A stretch of DNA of 64,000 nucleotides from JANQSP01 sp965237565 (lineage in GTDB: Bacteria; Bdellovibrionota; Bdellovibrionia; Bdellovibrionales; UBA1609): assembly GCA_965237565.1 (NCBI GenBank), contig OZ250145.1, forward strand, positions 186,001 through 250,000. Direction: 5' to 3'. The notes under the pieces were generated by a model that did no database searches, was not told where the DNA came from, and saw only the letters and a list, made by a program, of their open reading frames with translations. Shown piece by piece: positions 44,917-53,761 of this stretch; positions within the stretch are counted from its first letter, which is position 1; every line of letters begins with the position of its first letter. Position numbers and translations under genes: made by a program.

Positions 44917-46353
44917 TTAATAGACAAGAAAGTTTTCAGAGTCTAGAGGTTCAAGATGTTGTAAAATTTTTTCCATTCGCATTTTTCTTGAGGCTTTCAA
45001 CGCTAACACGAAGGAAGGATTTAACATATTTATAATTTTTTTTGCAAGCTTCTCTTCATAACTTGAAGATAAATAAATTTTGGCTGAACAAGAAGCCTCT
45101 CTCAAGGCCTTTCCTAACGAATCAGCCTGAGTTCCTATGAACCAAATGAGAAACACTTCACTTTGGGATAAACGAGAAGCTAGTTTTTTTTGAAAAGCCT
45201 CCAACTTAGATCCTAACTCCAAAAAATCACCTAAAATCAAAATTTTTTTTCCTTTCACAACAGGAGAGAAAAAATAATCTAACAAAGCCATAACACTTTC
45301 TGGACTGGCATTGTAAGCGTCGAAAAGAGCTTTGGCTCCGGAGGAAAGACGAAACCATTGATTTCGTCCGGATGGTAGATCGCAAAAAGGCAAGCTCTCC
45401 CAAACCTGAGCCGGCTTCAAGCCAGCCAGAAGAGCCAAACATCCCCCTGCCATCAAATTGTGTATATGAGCTTCACCGACTATGGGAACCTGTGTGGAAG
45501 CACTGACTCCTTGAAAATGACCAGAAACAACGAGATGAGAGACCGCAATTGTTTTCACTTCCAAAAACACATCAGCTTTTTTATTCTTTGTTGAAAAAGT
45601 AAGACATTCTTTTTTGGATTTTTGTGATTGAAAGCTTTTGTACATCGCATACGTGTGAGGATTATCCAAATTAAAAACGGCTTTAGCTTTGGGAGAAGAA
45701 TGCAAATAAATTTGTTCTTTTTCTCTCGCAATCTCATCTTCACTACCCAAATTGCCAATGTGGGCCTGTCCCACTTGAACAACAGTCACAATGTCAGGTC
45801 TAGCAATCTGACACAGAGATTGAATTTCTCCTTTGGCACTTGTTCCAATCTCTTGAATCAGAAAATCCGTACCCTCTCTGACATGCAAAAGGCTCAAAGG
45901 CACGCCATACTCATTGTTGAAACTCTTTGGATTCATTTGAACAGAAGTGAATTTTTCCATTAATCGAAAACAAAAATGTTTTGTAGTAGTTTTTCCAACA
46001 GAGCCAGTAATGCCAATGACTGAAAAACCAATTTTTTCTCTCCAATGAATGCTTAGATTCTGCAAAGCTTTTAAAGTATCCTTCACTTGAATCACTGAGA
46101 CAGAAAAAAAACGCCTAAGCATTTCATTTGAAACATTTGAGTGCACAACTAGGACAGCAACTCCTTTTTTTAAAGCCTCCTCTATAAAATCATGTCCGTT
46201 CAAACGTTTCCCTTGGATGGCAAAAAATATCTTACCAGAAAGTTTTGCTTCTCTGGAATCAATGGAAACACCTATTATTGGAAGCTCTTTTTTTGCCCTC
46301 TGGACCAACTGTCCATCCATCACTAAGCAAAGCTCTTGAACTTTTAATTTCAT
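44917..46353 (-). CDS. murF: UDP-N-acetylmuramoyl-tripeptide--D-alanyl-D-alanine ligase
   Basis: MurF adds D-Ala-D-Ala to complete the UDP-MurNAc pentapeptide. The product is 478 residues from the ATG at 46353 (a GTG at 46365 is also in frame). It has the ATP loop GITGSVGKTTTK, KSFNNEYGVPLSLL typical of MurF, EIGTSAKGEI and a C-terminal domain with LFDAYNASPESVMALL. The gene lies 30 bases after murE and 11 bases before mraY. Confidence 0.96.
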   Translation of the reverse strand: MKLKVQELCLVMDGQLVQRAKKELPIIGVSIDSREAKLSGKIFFAIQGKRLNGHDFIEEALKKGVAVLVVHSNVSNEMLRRFFSVSVIQVKDTLKALQNLSIHWREKIGFSVIGITGSVGKTTTKHFCFRLMEKFTSVQMNPKSFNNEYGVPLSLLHVREGTDFLIQEIGTSAKGEIQSLCQIARPDIVTVVQVGQAHIGNLGSEDEIAREKEQIYLHSSPKAKAVFNLDNPHTYAMYKSFQSQKSKKECLTFSTKNKKADVFLEVKTIAVSHLVVSGHFQGVSASTQVPIVGEAHIHNLMAGGCLALLAGLKPAQVWESLPFCDLPSGRNQWFRLSSGAKALFDAYNASPESVMALLDYFFSPVVKGKKILILGDFLELGSKLEAFQKKLASRLSQSEVFLIWFIGTQADSLGKALREASCSAKIYLSSSYEEKLAKKIINMLNPSFVLALKASRKMRMEKILQHLEPLDSENFLVY

Positions 46354-46383
46354 AAATATTTGCACTTCTTTATTTGATCTTTT

Positions 46384-47868
46384 TTACTTGCTCTTCTTCA
46401 TTAAATATTCTTTCGCTACTTCTACATCACTGAAAACTTTTCTTTCATTATTTACAATTTGCTCGGTTTCATGTCCTTTGCCTGCAATTAAAATAACATC
46501 TTCTGGGGTAGCCAAATCCAGAGCTTGCTCGATAGCCGACCTCCTATCTATTTCCAAAATAAATTTTTTCTTATCCCCCACTCCCTTCATCGCATCTTGC
46601 ATGATCTCCATAGGGTCTTCACTTCTTGGATTGTCGGAGGTCAAAATTACGAGGTCTGAAAAACGCCCCGCCACCTGTGCCATAAGGGGGCGCTTTTGTT
46701 GGTCACGCTCTCCTCCGCAGCCAAAGACGGTAATGAGACGACAGGATTTCAACAAATGTTGCTTTAAAAAAGACAACACTGCCTCCAAAGCATTTGGAGT
46801 GTGTGCATAATCCACAAATACTTGAGGCTTCAAATCGAAGGACACTCTTTCCATTCTCCCTCTGACACCTTTAAATTGGGAGAGAAGCTTCACTGCTCGT
46901 TCCAAAGAGAATCCGAGTGTGTGAACGGAGGCCAAAGCCGCTACTGCGTTAGAGACATTATAGAGTCCTGGAATTCCAAGAGATATCTCCATTTTTTTCT
47001 TGTCAAACAATAACTGAAAGACTGTACCAAGCAAATTGCCCGACAAAATTTTCCAAGAAAATGTAGCTCCCTTTTCTCCGAAGGAAAGAAAAGGTGTTGT
47101 GATCTCACGAGACAATCTTACACCCATAGGGTCATCGAAATTCAAAATAGCAATAAAATGACCACGATCAGAGGAATGGGATGACTGAAACAATTTTTTT
47201 TTTGCAAAATAATAACTTTCCATATTTTTGTGATAGTCCAAATGGTCTGTCGTGAGATTTGTAAAGACTCCGAGATTAAAATCTACACCTCTCACTCTTT
47301 CTTGATGCAAACCAATACTAGAAGCTTCCATCACAGTAGCTTGCACACCTGCCTCATAAAATTCATTCAACAAAGAGTAAAGTTCTACGGCAATTGGCGT
47401 GGTCAAAAAACTTTTTCTCATTTTATTGCCTATTATACCTGTTCTCACTGTGCCGATTTCGCCTGTCAACCAACCACATTGAGAAAGTATGAAAGAAATC
47501 ATTTGAGCTACAGTGGTTTTCCCATTCGTGCCAGTGATCCCTATGCAAAACATTTTTTCAGAAGGAAAATCGTAAAATTCATTTAGCAAAACAGGTAAAA
47601 TTTTACGAGTACTGGAAACCTTGCAAACCAAGCCTTTAAAATCCAAATCCTTCATACATTCATCGTTTTCCACTACCAAAACAGAAGCTCCGTTTCGAAT
47701 TGCTGAAGCTACATATTTGTGGCCATCGGTTTGATAACCTCTCAGGGCAACAAAGACAGAATTGGGTACGACTTTTTTAGGATCCGTATATATGGCAGAA
47801 ATTTTATCCAATTGTTCCAAGCCAACAGAAGTCTTTAATGAAAGCAAACGATCTTCTATGTTCATCAT
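46384..47868 (-). CDS. murE: UDP-MurNAc-tripeptide synthetase, meso-diaminopimelate type
   Basis: MurE adds the third amino acid of the peptidoglycan stem. The 494-residue protein has ATP loop GTNGKT within 111-119, carbamylated-Lys region FAKKKLF (Lys near 224), and DNPR at 412-415. DNPR is the signature of enzymes that add meso-diaminopimelate, so the wall is the usual Gram-negative type. AGGA 7 bases upstream supports the first of two ATGs. It lies 13 bases after ftsI. Confidence 0.97.
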   Translation of the reverse strand: MMNIEDRLLSLKTSVGLEQLDKISAIYTDPKKVVPNSVFVALRGYQTDGHKYVASAIRNGASVLVVENDECMKDLDFKGLVCKVSSTRKILPVLLNEFYDFPSEKMFCIGITGTNGKTTVAQMISFILSQCGWLTGEIGTVRTGIIGNKMRKSFLTTPIAVELYSLLNEFYEAGVQATVMEASSIGLHQERVRGVDFNLGVFTNLTTDHLDYHKNMESYYFAKKKLFQSSHSSDRGHFIAILNFDDPMGVRLSREITTPFLSFGEKGATFSWKILSGNLLGTVFQLLFDKKKMEISLGIPGLYNVSNAVAALASVHTLGFSLERAVKLLSQFKGVRGRMERVSFDLKPQVFVDYAHTPNALEAVLSFLKQHLLKSCRLITVFGCGGERDQQKRPLMAQVAGRFSDLVILTSDNPRSEDPMEIMQDAMKGVGDKKKFILEIDRRSAIEQALDLATPEDVILIAGKGHETEQIVNNERKVFSDVEVAKEYLMKKSK

Positions 47869-47881
47869 ATATTTATCCTTA

Positions 47882-49816
47882 TCATTTGAGAATCAATCGC
47901 ACAGTTCGATTCTTGGGAAGAGATTTTCCTGAAGATGGAATCATTCGTACCACTCGACCAGAACCCTTCACAACCAATTGAATTCTTGATTCACGAGCCA
48001 ACTGGTAAGCCTTTCTCAAAGCTAAGCCAACAAAATTCGGAGCATCACCTATATTAAAAGCCAACCCCCTGTCCGTTATCTTTTTTTTGTCCTTCTTCTT
48101 CTTTTTTGTTTTTAAAATATTTTCCTCAGTAATTATAATAGGGGAGGCACCTGAACGCCTCACAGCGTACTCAGCGACATTTGCAAAAACTGGAGCAGCG
48201 ACTCTAGAGCCATAAAACTTTTTTTGTGGTCGATCAACAACAACATAAATTGTGAAACGAGGATCATGAGCTGGAATGAAACCGGCAAAACTGGCTATGT
48301 ACTGTCCTTTTATATATCCTCCTTTTTTTGAATCAACCACTTGAGCCGTCCCTGTCTTGCCAGCAACTAAAAAACCTTTCACTTTTGCTCTCCATCCTGT
48401 TCCTTTGTCAGAAACAGCCGAGATCAACATAACAGTTATCGCTTTTGCTTCCCTAGGGGTGAGTACAGTCCTTATATTTCTTGGTTCAAAATTTTCCTTC
48501 TCACCAGTTTTCGGATCAGAAATACTTTTCACCAAATAAGGCTGTTTTAAGATGCCTCCATTGGCAATAGCCGAATAAGCCGTCACCATTTGCAAAGGCG
48601 TGGTTGTAATGGAATGGCCGAAACCAATAGTAGCTAACTGCAATTTTGTCCAAGGAGTTTGATTTAAAATACCAGAACTTTCTCCGGCAAGTTGAAAACC
48701 TAGCTTGGAACCAAAACCAAATTCTTTCAAACTTTGATACAAAAAATCAGTCCCCACATCCAAAGCTACTTGGGCAGATCCAATATTCGAGGAGTGAGAC
48801 AAAATTTCTCTTAGTGTGAGATTTTCAAATTGATAAGTAGATTCTGCTTCTTTTATGGTATGGCCTCCCACGACCAAACGACCACCCATGCCATCGTAAC
48901 TTTTGGAAGGAGGGATATTTTTTTTCAAAGCTGTTGCTATGACAAAAGGTTTGAACGTACTTCCGGGTTCAAAGGCATCTGTGATGGAACGATTGCGAAA
49001 AAGTTGGGGCTGAGATTGAAAAGGATTATTCAAATTAAATGAAGGCACATGGGCCATAGCCAAAATTTCACCAGTTTGGGGTTTCATTATCAGACCCAAA
49101 GCTGAATGGGCAGAATAAGTTTTTTTTACCTTTCTTAATTCCTTTTCAAAAAAAAATTGTAAATCACTATCAATAGTTAAATAAATATCAGCTCCATTGC
49201 CTTTAAAATTTATCAGATCTTTGATTGTATCAACGAACAGAGGTCGACCCATGGCATCTTTTTGAACCAATACTTTCTTTTCTTCGCCACTCAAAACCTT
49301 ATCGTAACTGAGTTCAACACCTTCCAGACCATACCCATCATGACCAACGAAACCAAGAGTTTGAGCTATCAAAGATCCATTGGGATAAACTCTTTTTGGT
49401 TCTTCCAAAACAGCTAAGCCAGACAATTTCCACGAACGAATTTTATCCCAATCTTTATCCTTGATGTGCCTTTTTAACCATACGAATCGGCGCCTTTTGT
49501 TCCGAATTTTCTTATAGATCAAATGAGAGGGAATTTTTAAAATCCGTGCCAATTTTTTGGCAACCACTTTAGGAAATTTTATCAATGAGGGGTCGGCAAA
49601 AAGTGAATGAGAAGAAACAGTTATCGCCAGTTCCCTGCCATGACGATCATAAATAGTGCCTCTACGAGGTTTGAGTTGAATGCTTGTTTCAAAATTTCTT
49701 TTCTGAGCAGAAATCAAACGATCATCTGGAAAAAACTGAAGCAAAGCTCCTCGCACGATAAAAAAAGCGTAGAAAAAAACAAGAGCAAAATAGACAAAAA
49801 TAATTCTGGATTTCAT
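47882..49816 (-). CDS. ftsI: Division transpeptidase FtsI (PBP3) with a C-terminal PASTA domain
   Basis: FtsI cross-links septal peptidoglycan. The 644-residue protein has one N-terminal membrane helix, a pedestal domain starting RRGTIYDRHG, and a transpeptidase domain with S286-T-F-K289, SSN at 342-344 and KTG at 487-489. After a very basic stretch (KTKKKKKDKKK, about 569-579) there is one PASTA-like domain (about 590-644). PASTA modules bind peptidoglycan and are standard in Firmicute PBPs; in Gram-negatives they are seen mainly in deltaproteobacterial-type lineages. Encoded between ftsL and murE. Confidence 0.95.
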   Translation of the reverse strand: MKSRIIFVYFALVFFYAFFIVRGALLQFFPDDRLISAQKRNFETSIQLKPRRGTIYDRHGRELAITVSSHSLFADPSLIKFPKVVAKKLARILKIPSHLIYKKIRNKRRRFVWLKRHIKDKDWDKIRSWKLSGLAVLEEPKRVYPNGSLIAQTLGFVGHDGYGLEGVELSYDKVLSGEEKKVLVQKDAMGRPLFVDTIKDLINFKGNGADIYLTIDSDLQFFFEKELRKVKKTYSAHSALGLIMKPQTGEILAMAHVPSFNLNNPFQSQPQLFRNRSITDAFEPGSTFKPFVIATALKKNIPPSKSYDGMGGRLVVGGHTIKEAESTYQFENLTLREILSHSSNIGSAQVALDVGTDFLYQSLKEFGFGSKLGFQLAGESSGILNQTPWTKLQLATIGFGHSITTTPLQMVTAYSAIANGGILKQPYLVKSISDPKTGEKENFEPRNIRTVLTPREAKAITVMLISAVSDKGTGWRAKVKGFLVAGKTGTAQVVDSKKGGYIKGQYIASFAGFIPAHDPRFTIYVVVDRPQKKFYGSRVAAPVFANVAEYAVRRSGASPIIITEENILKTKKKKKDKKKITDRGLAFNIGDAPNFVGLALRKAYQLARESRIQLVVKGSGRVVRMIPSSGKSLPKNRTVRLILK

Positions 49817-49826
49817 TCTTTTATTC

Positions 49827-50126
49827 TCATTGAGGTACCGCTACCTTTTCACCGATAATTAAAATTACCTGCCCGTCCTTAGCCCATTTTAACGTCATAC
49901 GAGAGTGGGCCAGCTTTTCTAATCTCTCCGAACGAGTCAAACGAGCTTGAGCCAGAAGGTTCTTATAGTACCGATCCTGAAGAGTGCCATAAGATCTAGT
50001 CTTCACCAAGAAGGCGTAGCTCATTCTTCTCAACTCCATTTTACAAAACACAATCACGAATAAAAAACTAATTACAATCAAAACATTAAAAAAAGGTTTT
50101 AAATTTTTTTCAGATAAATTAAGCAT
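49827..50126 (-). CDS. ftsL: Cell division protein FtsL
   Basis: This is a small (99-residue) bitopic protein with one membrane helix at about residues 12-29 and a periplasmic helical coiled-coil region (YGTLQDRYYKNLLAQARLTRSERLE). That topology, and its place between rsmH and ftsI, identify FtsL, which with FtsB and FtsQ activates FtsWI. The start is ATG 50126, overlapping the rsmH stop by 8 bases; a TTG further up (50147) is less likely. Sequence identity to other FtsL proteins is always low. Confidence 0.82.
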   Translation of the reverse strand: MLNLSEKNLKPFFNVLIVISFLFVIVFCKMELRRMSYAFLVKTRSYGTLQDRYYKNLLAQARLTRSERLEKLAHSRMTLKWAKDGQVILIIGEKVAVPQ

Positions 50127-51030
50127 GGCAGACACTTCGTTTTTCAAACACCCTTAGTTTGGCACTGCGAGCTCTTTGGTTTTTTTGTATTTCTTTTCTA
50201 GAAGTTTGAATCACTTTTTTAGTGAGATGAATCCCATGTTCTTTATGAGAAAGCTGAAAAACTTGTTTAACGATGCGATCCTCCAGAGAATGAAAGCTCA
50301 ACACAAACAAGCGGCCTTTGGGATTCAAAGAGGCGATCATTTGAGGCAAGGTCTGCTTCAGACCGTCCAATTCGTCATTCACTCGTAAGCGAAGAGCCAA
50401 AAAATAAGGAGTAGCTGGATGTTGAGATTTTTTTTTCCAGCCCACTTTTTTTTCTATCAAAGCAGAGAGTTGCTTCGTGCTATGAAAAGGCGTTTGTTTT
50501 CTTGTTCGAATGATCTCTTTCACGACAGTGCCGGGATGGTAAATCTCTCCATAAGAGTAAAATAAATCTCTCAACTGTTTTTCATTCCAATCATTAATAA
50601 TCTCCTTGGCAGAAAAATTTTGTGTTCTATCCATTCTCATGTCCAAGGGTCCATTTTTGTAAAAGCTAAAACCTCTTTCTGCCTGATCCAATTGCATGGA
50701 ACTTACTCCCAAATCTAAAAGAATTATATCAAACCCTTTGCCTTTCAGAAAGGAAGAGAAATGCTTCTCCATTAAAAGTCCATACTCATGAAAATTACCA
50801 TGTAATAAATGCACGGAACGGAAAAAATCAGGACTATCATTTTTTATGCTCCATTCCACAGCTTCTTGGTCACGATCCAAGGCAATCACAAATAAGGAAG
50901 GCTTGTGAGCCAAAATAATCTTTGTATGCCCTCCTCTTCCGAAAGTGGCATCCAACATCCACATCTTTTTAGAAGAAGAAGGTAAAAGATTCACGATTTC
51001 ATTAAGCAAAACCGGCTCATGCCCAAACAT
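50119..51030 (-). CDS. rsmH: 16S rRNA (cytosine1402-N4)-methyltransferase RsmH
   Basis: RsmH (MraW) methylates C1402 of 16S rRNA. The 303-residue protein begins with GHEPVLLNEIV and has the AdoMet motif DATFGRGGHTKIIL, LLDLGVSSMQLDQAERGFSF, PLDMRMDR and the C-terminal LSFHSLEDRIVKQVF. It opens the cell-wall/division cluster; mraZ, usually before it, is absent. AGGTGAGG lies just before the ATG. Upstream is a region of degenerate repeats. Confidence 0.97.
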   Translation of the reverse strand: MFGHEPVLLNEIVNLLPSSSKKMWMLDATFGRGGHTKIILAHKPSLFVIALDRDQEAVEWSIKNDSPDFFRSVHLLHGNFHEYGLLMEKHFSSFLKGKGFDIILLDLGVSSMQLDQAERGFSFYKNGPLDMRMDRTQNFSAKEIINDWNEKQLRDLFYSYGEIYHPGTVVKEIIRTRKQTPFHSTKQLSALIEKKVGWKKKSQHPATPYFLALRLRVNDELDGLKQTLPQMIASLNPKGRLFVLSFHSLEDRIVKQVFQLSHKEHGIHLTKKVIQTSRKEIQKNQRARSAKLRVFEKRSVCHA

Positions 51031-51079
51031 GGCCTCACCTAGAAATTCTGAAAATTGTTAGGCAATCCAAAAGAGTCCT

Positions 51080-51210
51080 CCATTCACGAAACAATCTCCG
51101 CGTACCAATCCCTAGCTTACCAGTGCCATTTATCAAACAGTCTCTCAGTCTCTCATTTACAAAACAGCCTCGCTCACCCCAGCCCCGCTTACAAAACAGT
51201 CTCTCATTCG
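51080..51210. repeat. Degenerate interspersed repeats upstream of rsmH
   Basis: On the minus strand, four copies of a roughly 21-base motif resembling GAGACTGTTTTGTAAATG recur in the space between rsmH and hpt. On the plus strand the cores are ACGAAACAATCTCC (51086), TCAAACAGTCTCTC (51133), ACAAAACAGCCTCG (51159) and ACAAAACAGTCTCTC (51191). Spacing is irregular (46, 26 and 32 bases). The stretch has no good coding frame of its own. Confidence 0.6.
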
Positions 51211-51231
51211 CGTCGATGCCCCTAAAGCCCA

Positions 51232-51260
51232 TTGAAAAAGTACAAAAAAAGTGATAATAA
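51232..51260 (+). promoter_or_regulatory. Promoter of hpt
   Basis: TTGAAA at 51232-51237, a 17-base spacer and TAATAA at 51255-51260 with TGA directly before form a strong extended -10 promoter. Transcription would start near 51267, and AGGAGG at 51292-51297 lies in the leader. Confidence 0.65.
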
Positions 51261-51310
51261 AAACGGTAACTTTCGAAGCGACAGTCTAATCAGGAGGAAA
51301 AAAAGAGTCA

Positions 51311-51844
51311 ATGTTTGAAATGGAAACATCCGTTCTCATCAGCGAGGATAAGATAAAAAAAAGAGTCGGTGAGTTGGCCCAAGCCTTAAATCAAAAATTT
51401 AAGGAAGAAAAAGTGGTTGCCATCGGTATTCTCAAAGGTTCTTTCATGTTTTATTCAGATTTGATTCGAGCTTTGACTTGCAAAGTTGTTTGTGATTTTT
51501 GCGCAACTTCTTGCTATGGAAATAAAAATAGACCTTCCACTGAAGTGAAATTTATCTTAGACACTTGTTTGGATATCCAACACCAAAACGTCTTGCTCAT
51601 TGAAGATATTGTGGATCGAGGCTTAACTCTCTACGCTTTGCAATCCATTTTGAAAAATCGCAAACCCAAATCCTTGACAACTGTCACTTTAATTTCCAAA
51701 CCAAAAAAAATCTCCTATGAATGCCAAATTGATTATGTAGGTTTTGAAATCAAAGAATCTTCCTTTTTGGTGGGATATGGCTTAGATTACCAAGAAAATT
51801 TTCGCCATTTACCTCACATTGCCGAGATCAGCAGTTTCAATTGA
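51311..51844 (+). CDS. hpt: Hypoxanthine phosphoribosyltransferase
   Basis: Hpt salvages hypoxanthine or guanine with PRPP to IMP or GMP. The 177-residue protein shows VAIGILKGSFMFYSDLIRAL, the PRPP-binding motif VLLIEDIVDRGLTL, and the base-binding segment near DYVGFEI and LVGYGLDYQENFRHLPHI. Length is normal. AGGAGG lies 13 bases upstream, rather far; the in-frame ATG at 51320 is an alternative start. Confidence 0.95.
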   Translation: MFEMETSVLISEDKIKKRVGELAQALNQKFKEEKVVAIGILKGSFMFYSDLIRALTCKVVCDFCATSCYGNKNRPSTEVKFILDTCLDIQHQNVLLIEDIVDRGLTLYALQSILKNRKPKSLTTVTLISKPKKISYECQIDYVGFEIKESSFLVGYGLDYQENFRHLPHIAEISSFN

Positions 51845-51883
51845 GTGAATGGGTTGATTTCAACCAGCCAAAACCTGCCACTT

Positions 51884-52561
51884 TCAATCAGCCAAATTTG
51901 AAAAATTCTTACGGCAAGAGTTTTCCATTTCATTATTAAGTTTCATCCAGTCACTTTCATGATCCTGTTTCATCTGGATCAAATGATGAGAAATTTGTGA
52001 AAAAAGTTTGATTTGCTTGGCGGGCAGAATCGCTTCTCTGGAAGGAGGAGAAAAAGAAGCATAATTCATTTTAAAAAAACGATCCCAATCAAAACAGTGA
52101 CCGGGATCAACTTTTCCCCTATAACCCGAAATGTGTTCGTGACCCAAAACACGCTCTGGATCTTCTAAGGCAGGATAGCGGTTTTTTAATTCCTTGAGAA
52201 GCAAGCTTAAAGCTTCATACTGTGCAGAAGTATAAGGAAACAAATTCCCATTTTTATTAACCAATTCCACTCCTATAGAAAAATCATTGAATTGTATCCA
52301 ATTGCGTCCTTCCGATTGCCATCGACTAGCTCCAGCGTGGTACGCTCTGAGGAGAGGACCTTTTAGACAAGAAACCGGTTCATAAACACTCCCATCTACG
52401 TCTACAACCAAATGACTAGAAACTTTTGTTTCGGGGTCCTGAAAAAGTTGAAGTGTTTTCGACAAGCTAGTTGCCGTGTAATGAAGAATTAAAAATTCCG
52501 CTTTGATTTCCTCAGGATCATGATTCGGTGAAGGAACCGATTGAGAGATGACAAATGGCAT
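51884..52561 (-). CDS. N-acetylmuramoyl-L-alanine amidase (Amidase_2, AmpD/AmiD type)
   Basis: The 225-residue protein matches the zinc amidases that cut the bond between MurNAc and the peptide stem. Visible features are LILHYTAT (first zinc His), SSHLVVDVDGSVYE, AYHAGASRW, IGVELVN, the second His in LGHEHISGYRGKVDPGHCFDW. No signal peptide is evident, which fits a cytoplasmic AmpD-like role in recycling 1,6-anhydro-muropeptides; the SRW and NDFSIGVEL segments agree with that. It converges on hpt and is divergent from the sohB-like gene. Confidence 0.88.
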   Translation of the reverse strand: MPFVISQSVPSPNHDPEEIKAEFLILHYTATSLSKTLQLFQDPETKVSSHLVVDVDGSVYEPVSCLKGPLLRAYHAGASRWQSEGRNWIQFNDFSIGVELVNKNGNLFPYTSAQYEALSLLLKELKNRYPALEDPERVLGHEHISGYRGKVDPGHCFDWDRFFKMNYASFSPPSREAILPAKQIKLFSQISHHLIQMKQDHESDWMKLNNEMENSCRKNFSNLAD

Positions 52562-52596
52562 ATTTTTTATTATATTCAGTTTTTCTCACTTATGGC

Positions 52597-52633
52597 AAGA
52601 TGACTTCATTTTTCCATAAGATGACTTCATTTT
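52597..52633. repeat. 16-bp direct repeat before the sohB-like gene
   Basis: AAGATGACTTCATTTT occurs at 52597-52612 and 52618-52633 with a 21-base period, in the divergent intergenic region between the amidase and the SohB-like gene. It may lie over the promoter region of the latter. Confidence 0.75.
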
Positions 52634-52659
52634 CTGCATAGATAGAGGAGAAAAACAAA

Positions 52660-53733
52660 ATGGATCAAGCTTTCACAGAGTCCTTTTGGCTTTGGGAGTT
52701 TTTGTTTCAAGTCGGAATCTTCGGAGCCAAAGTTTTAATTTTGGCCATTATTGTGCTTGCCACAGTTGGCATTTTGGTGAGCCTCGTGGGTTCAGCCCGT
52801 TCAGAATACAAAAAACTCCAAGTAAAAAAGAAATTAAAAGTAGAAAATATAGGTGAACAGTTGGAGTTGAATCGTTTAAAAATACAATCCATCTCTCTCT
52901 CTCCAAAAGAAATGAAAAAACAGTTGAAAGACCTCAAAAAACAAAAAAAACAGTTAGAAAAACAATCAAAATCTTGTGCTTATGTTCTGGATTTTCATGG
53001 GGACATAAAAGCTTCTCAAATAGAAAGTTTGCGTGAAGAAGTCTCTATTTTGATTCAGTCGGCTGATTCGAAAAAAGACGAAGTGATTTTGCGACTAGAT
53101 AATGCCGGAGGAGCCGTTAACAAACACGGCTTTGCGGCTTCTCAATTGCAAAGATTAAGAGATCATGGATTTCATCTCACGGTTTGCGTGGATGAAATGG
53201 CTGCAAGCGGTGGATATCTAATGGCCTGCGTAGGTCACAAAATTTTATCAGCACCTTTTGCTTTTGTTGGTTCCATCGGTGTCATCGCACAATTGCCGAA
53301 TTTTCATCGGTTTTTACAAAAACAAGATGTGGATTTTGAAGAACACTATGCCGGAAAAAACAAAAGAACTCTTACTCTATTTGGAAAGAGTACAGAAGAG
53401 AAAAGAGAAAAACTGTGCCAACAACTGGATGAGATTCATGGGTTATTCAAATCCTATGTAGAAAAATACAGACCCAAAGCAGATTTTTCAAAAGTCACAA
53501 CGGGGGAAGTGTGGTTAGGGATAAAAGCAAAGGAACTGGGTTTGGTGGATGAAATTTCAACGAGTGATGATTTTATCCTATCATTATTGAATCAGAACAA
53601 AAAAGTTTACGCCATTAGCTTCAAAGAGGAGGAACAAAGCGGAATGGGGCGTTGGTTCAAACGAAAAGTCAGCCAAATGGAAAACCATTCTATTTTTTTG
53701 ACGCTAAAAAAACTTCTACAAAAAATTATATAA
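52660..53733 (+). CDS. sohB: SohB-like S49 family membrane protease
   Basis: The 357-residue protein has a hydrophobic segment at about residues 17-43, a long Lys/Glu/Gln-rich coiled coil to residue 105, and an S49 protease domain. The domain has LRLDNAGGAV, catalytic Ser183 in MAASGGYLMACV, the FVGSIGVIAQLPNF segment and catalytic Lys235 in NKRTLT. SohB/SppA-type peptidases degrade signal peptides and membrane-protein fragments. AGAGGAG lies about 9 bases before the ATG. Confidence 0.92.
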   Translation: MDQAFTESFWLWEFLFQVGIFGAKVLILAIIVLATVGILVSLVGSARSEYKKLQVKKKLKVENIGEQLELNRLKIQSISLSPKEMKKQLKDLKKQKKQLEKQSKSCAYVLDFHGDIKASQIESLREEVSILIQSADSKKDEVILRLDNAGGAVNKHGFAASQLQRLRDHGFHLTVCVDEMAASGGYLMACVGHKILSAPFAFVGSIGVIAQLPNFHRFLQKQDVDFEEHYAGKNKRTLTLFGKSTEEKREKLCQQLDEIHGLFKSYVEKYRPKADFSKVTTGEVWLGIKAKELGLVDEISTSDDFILSLLNQNKKVYAISFKEEEQSGMGRWFKRKVSQMENHSIFLTLKKLLQKII

Positions 53734-53761
53734 GAAGATAGCCTTAGAAAAGCTCCTAAAA

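Noticed and set aside
46388..46810. 140-residue plus-strand open frame opposite murE
   Set aside because: Shadow of a well-conserved gene; no ribosome-binding site or family features.
51035..51232. 65-residue minus-strand open frame ending 4 bases before rsmH, where mraZ is expected
   Set aside because: It is built from the degenerate DNA repeats, has no MraZ motif and no ribosome-binding site; its Arg/Cys-rich composition comes from the repeat.
51852..51865. GGTTG-ATTT-CAACC hairpin between hpt and the amidase as a terminator
   Set aside because: The stem is only 5-6 bp and no T-run follows on either strand.
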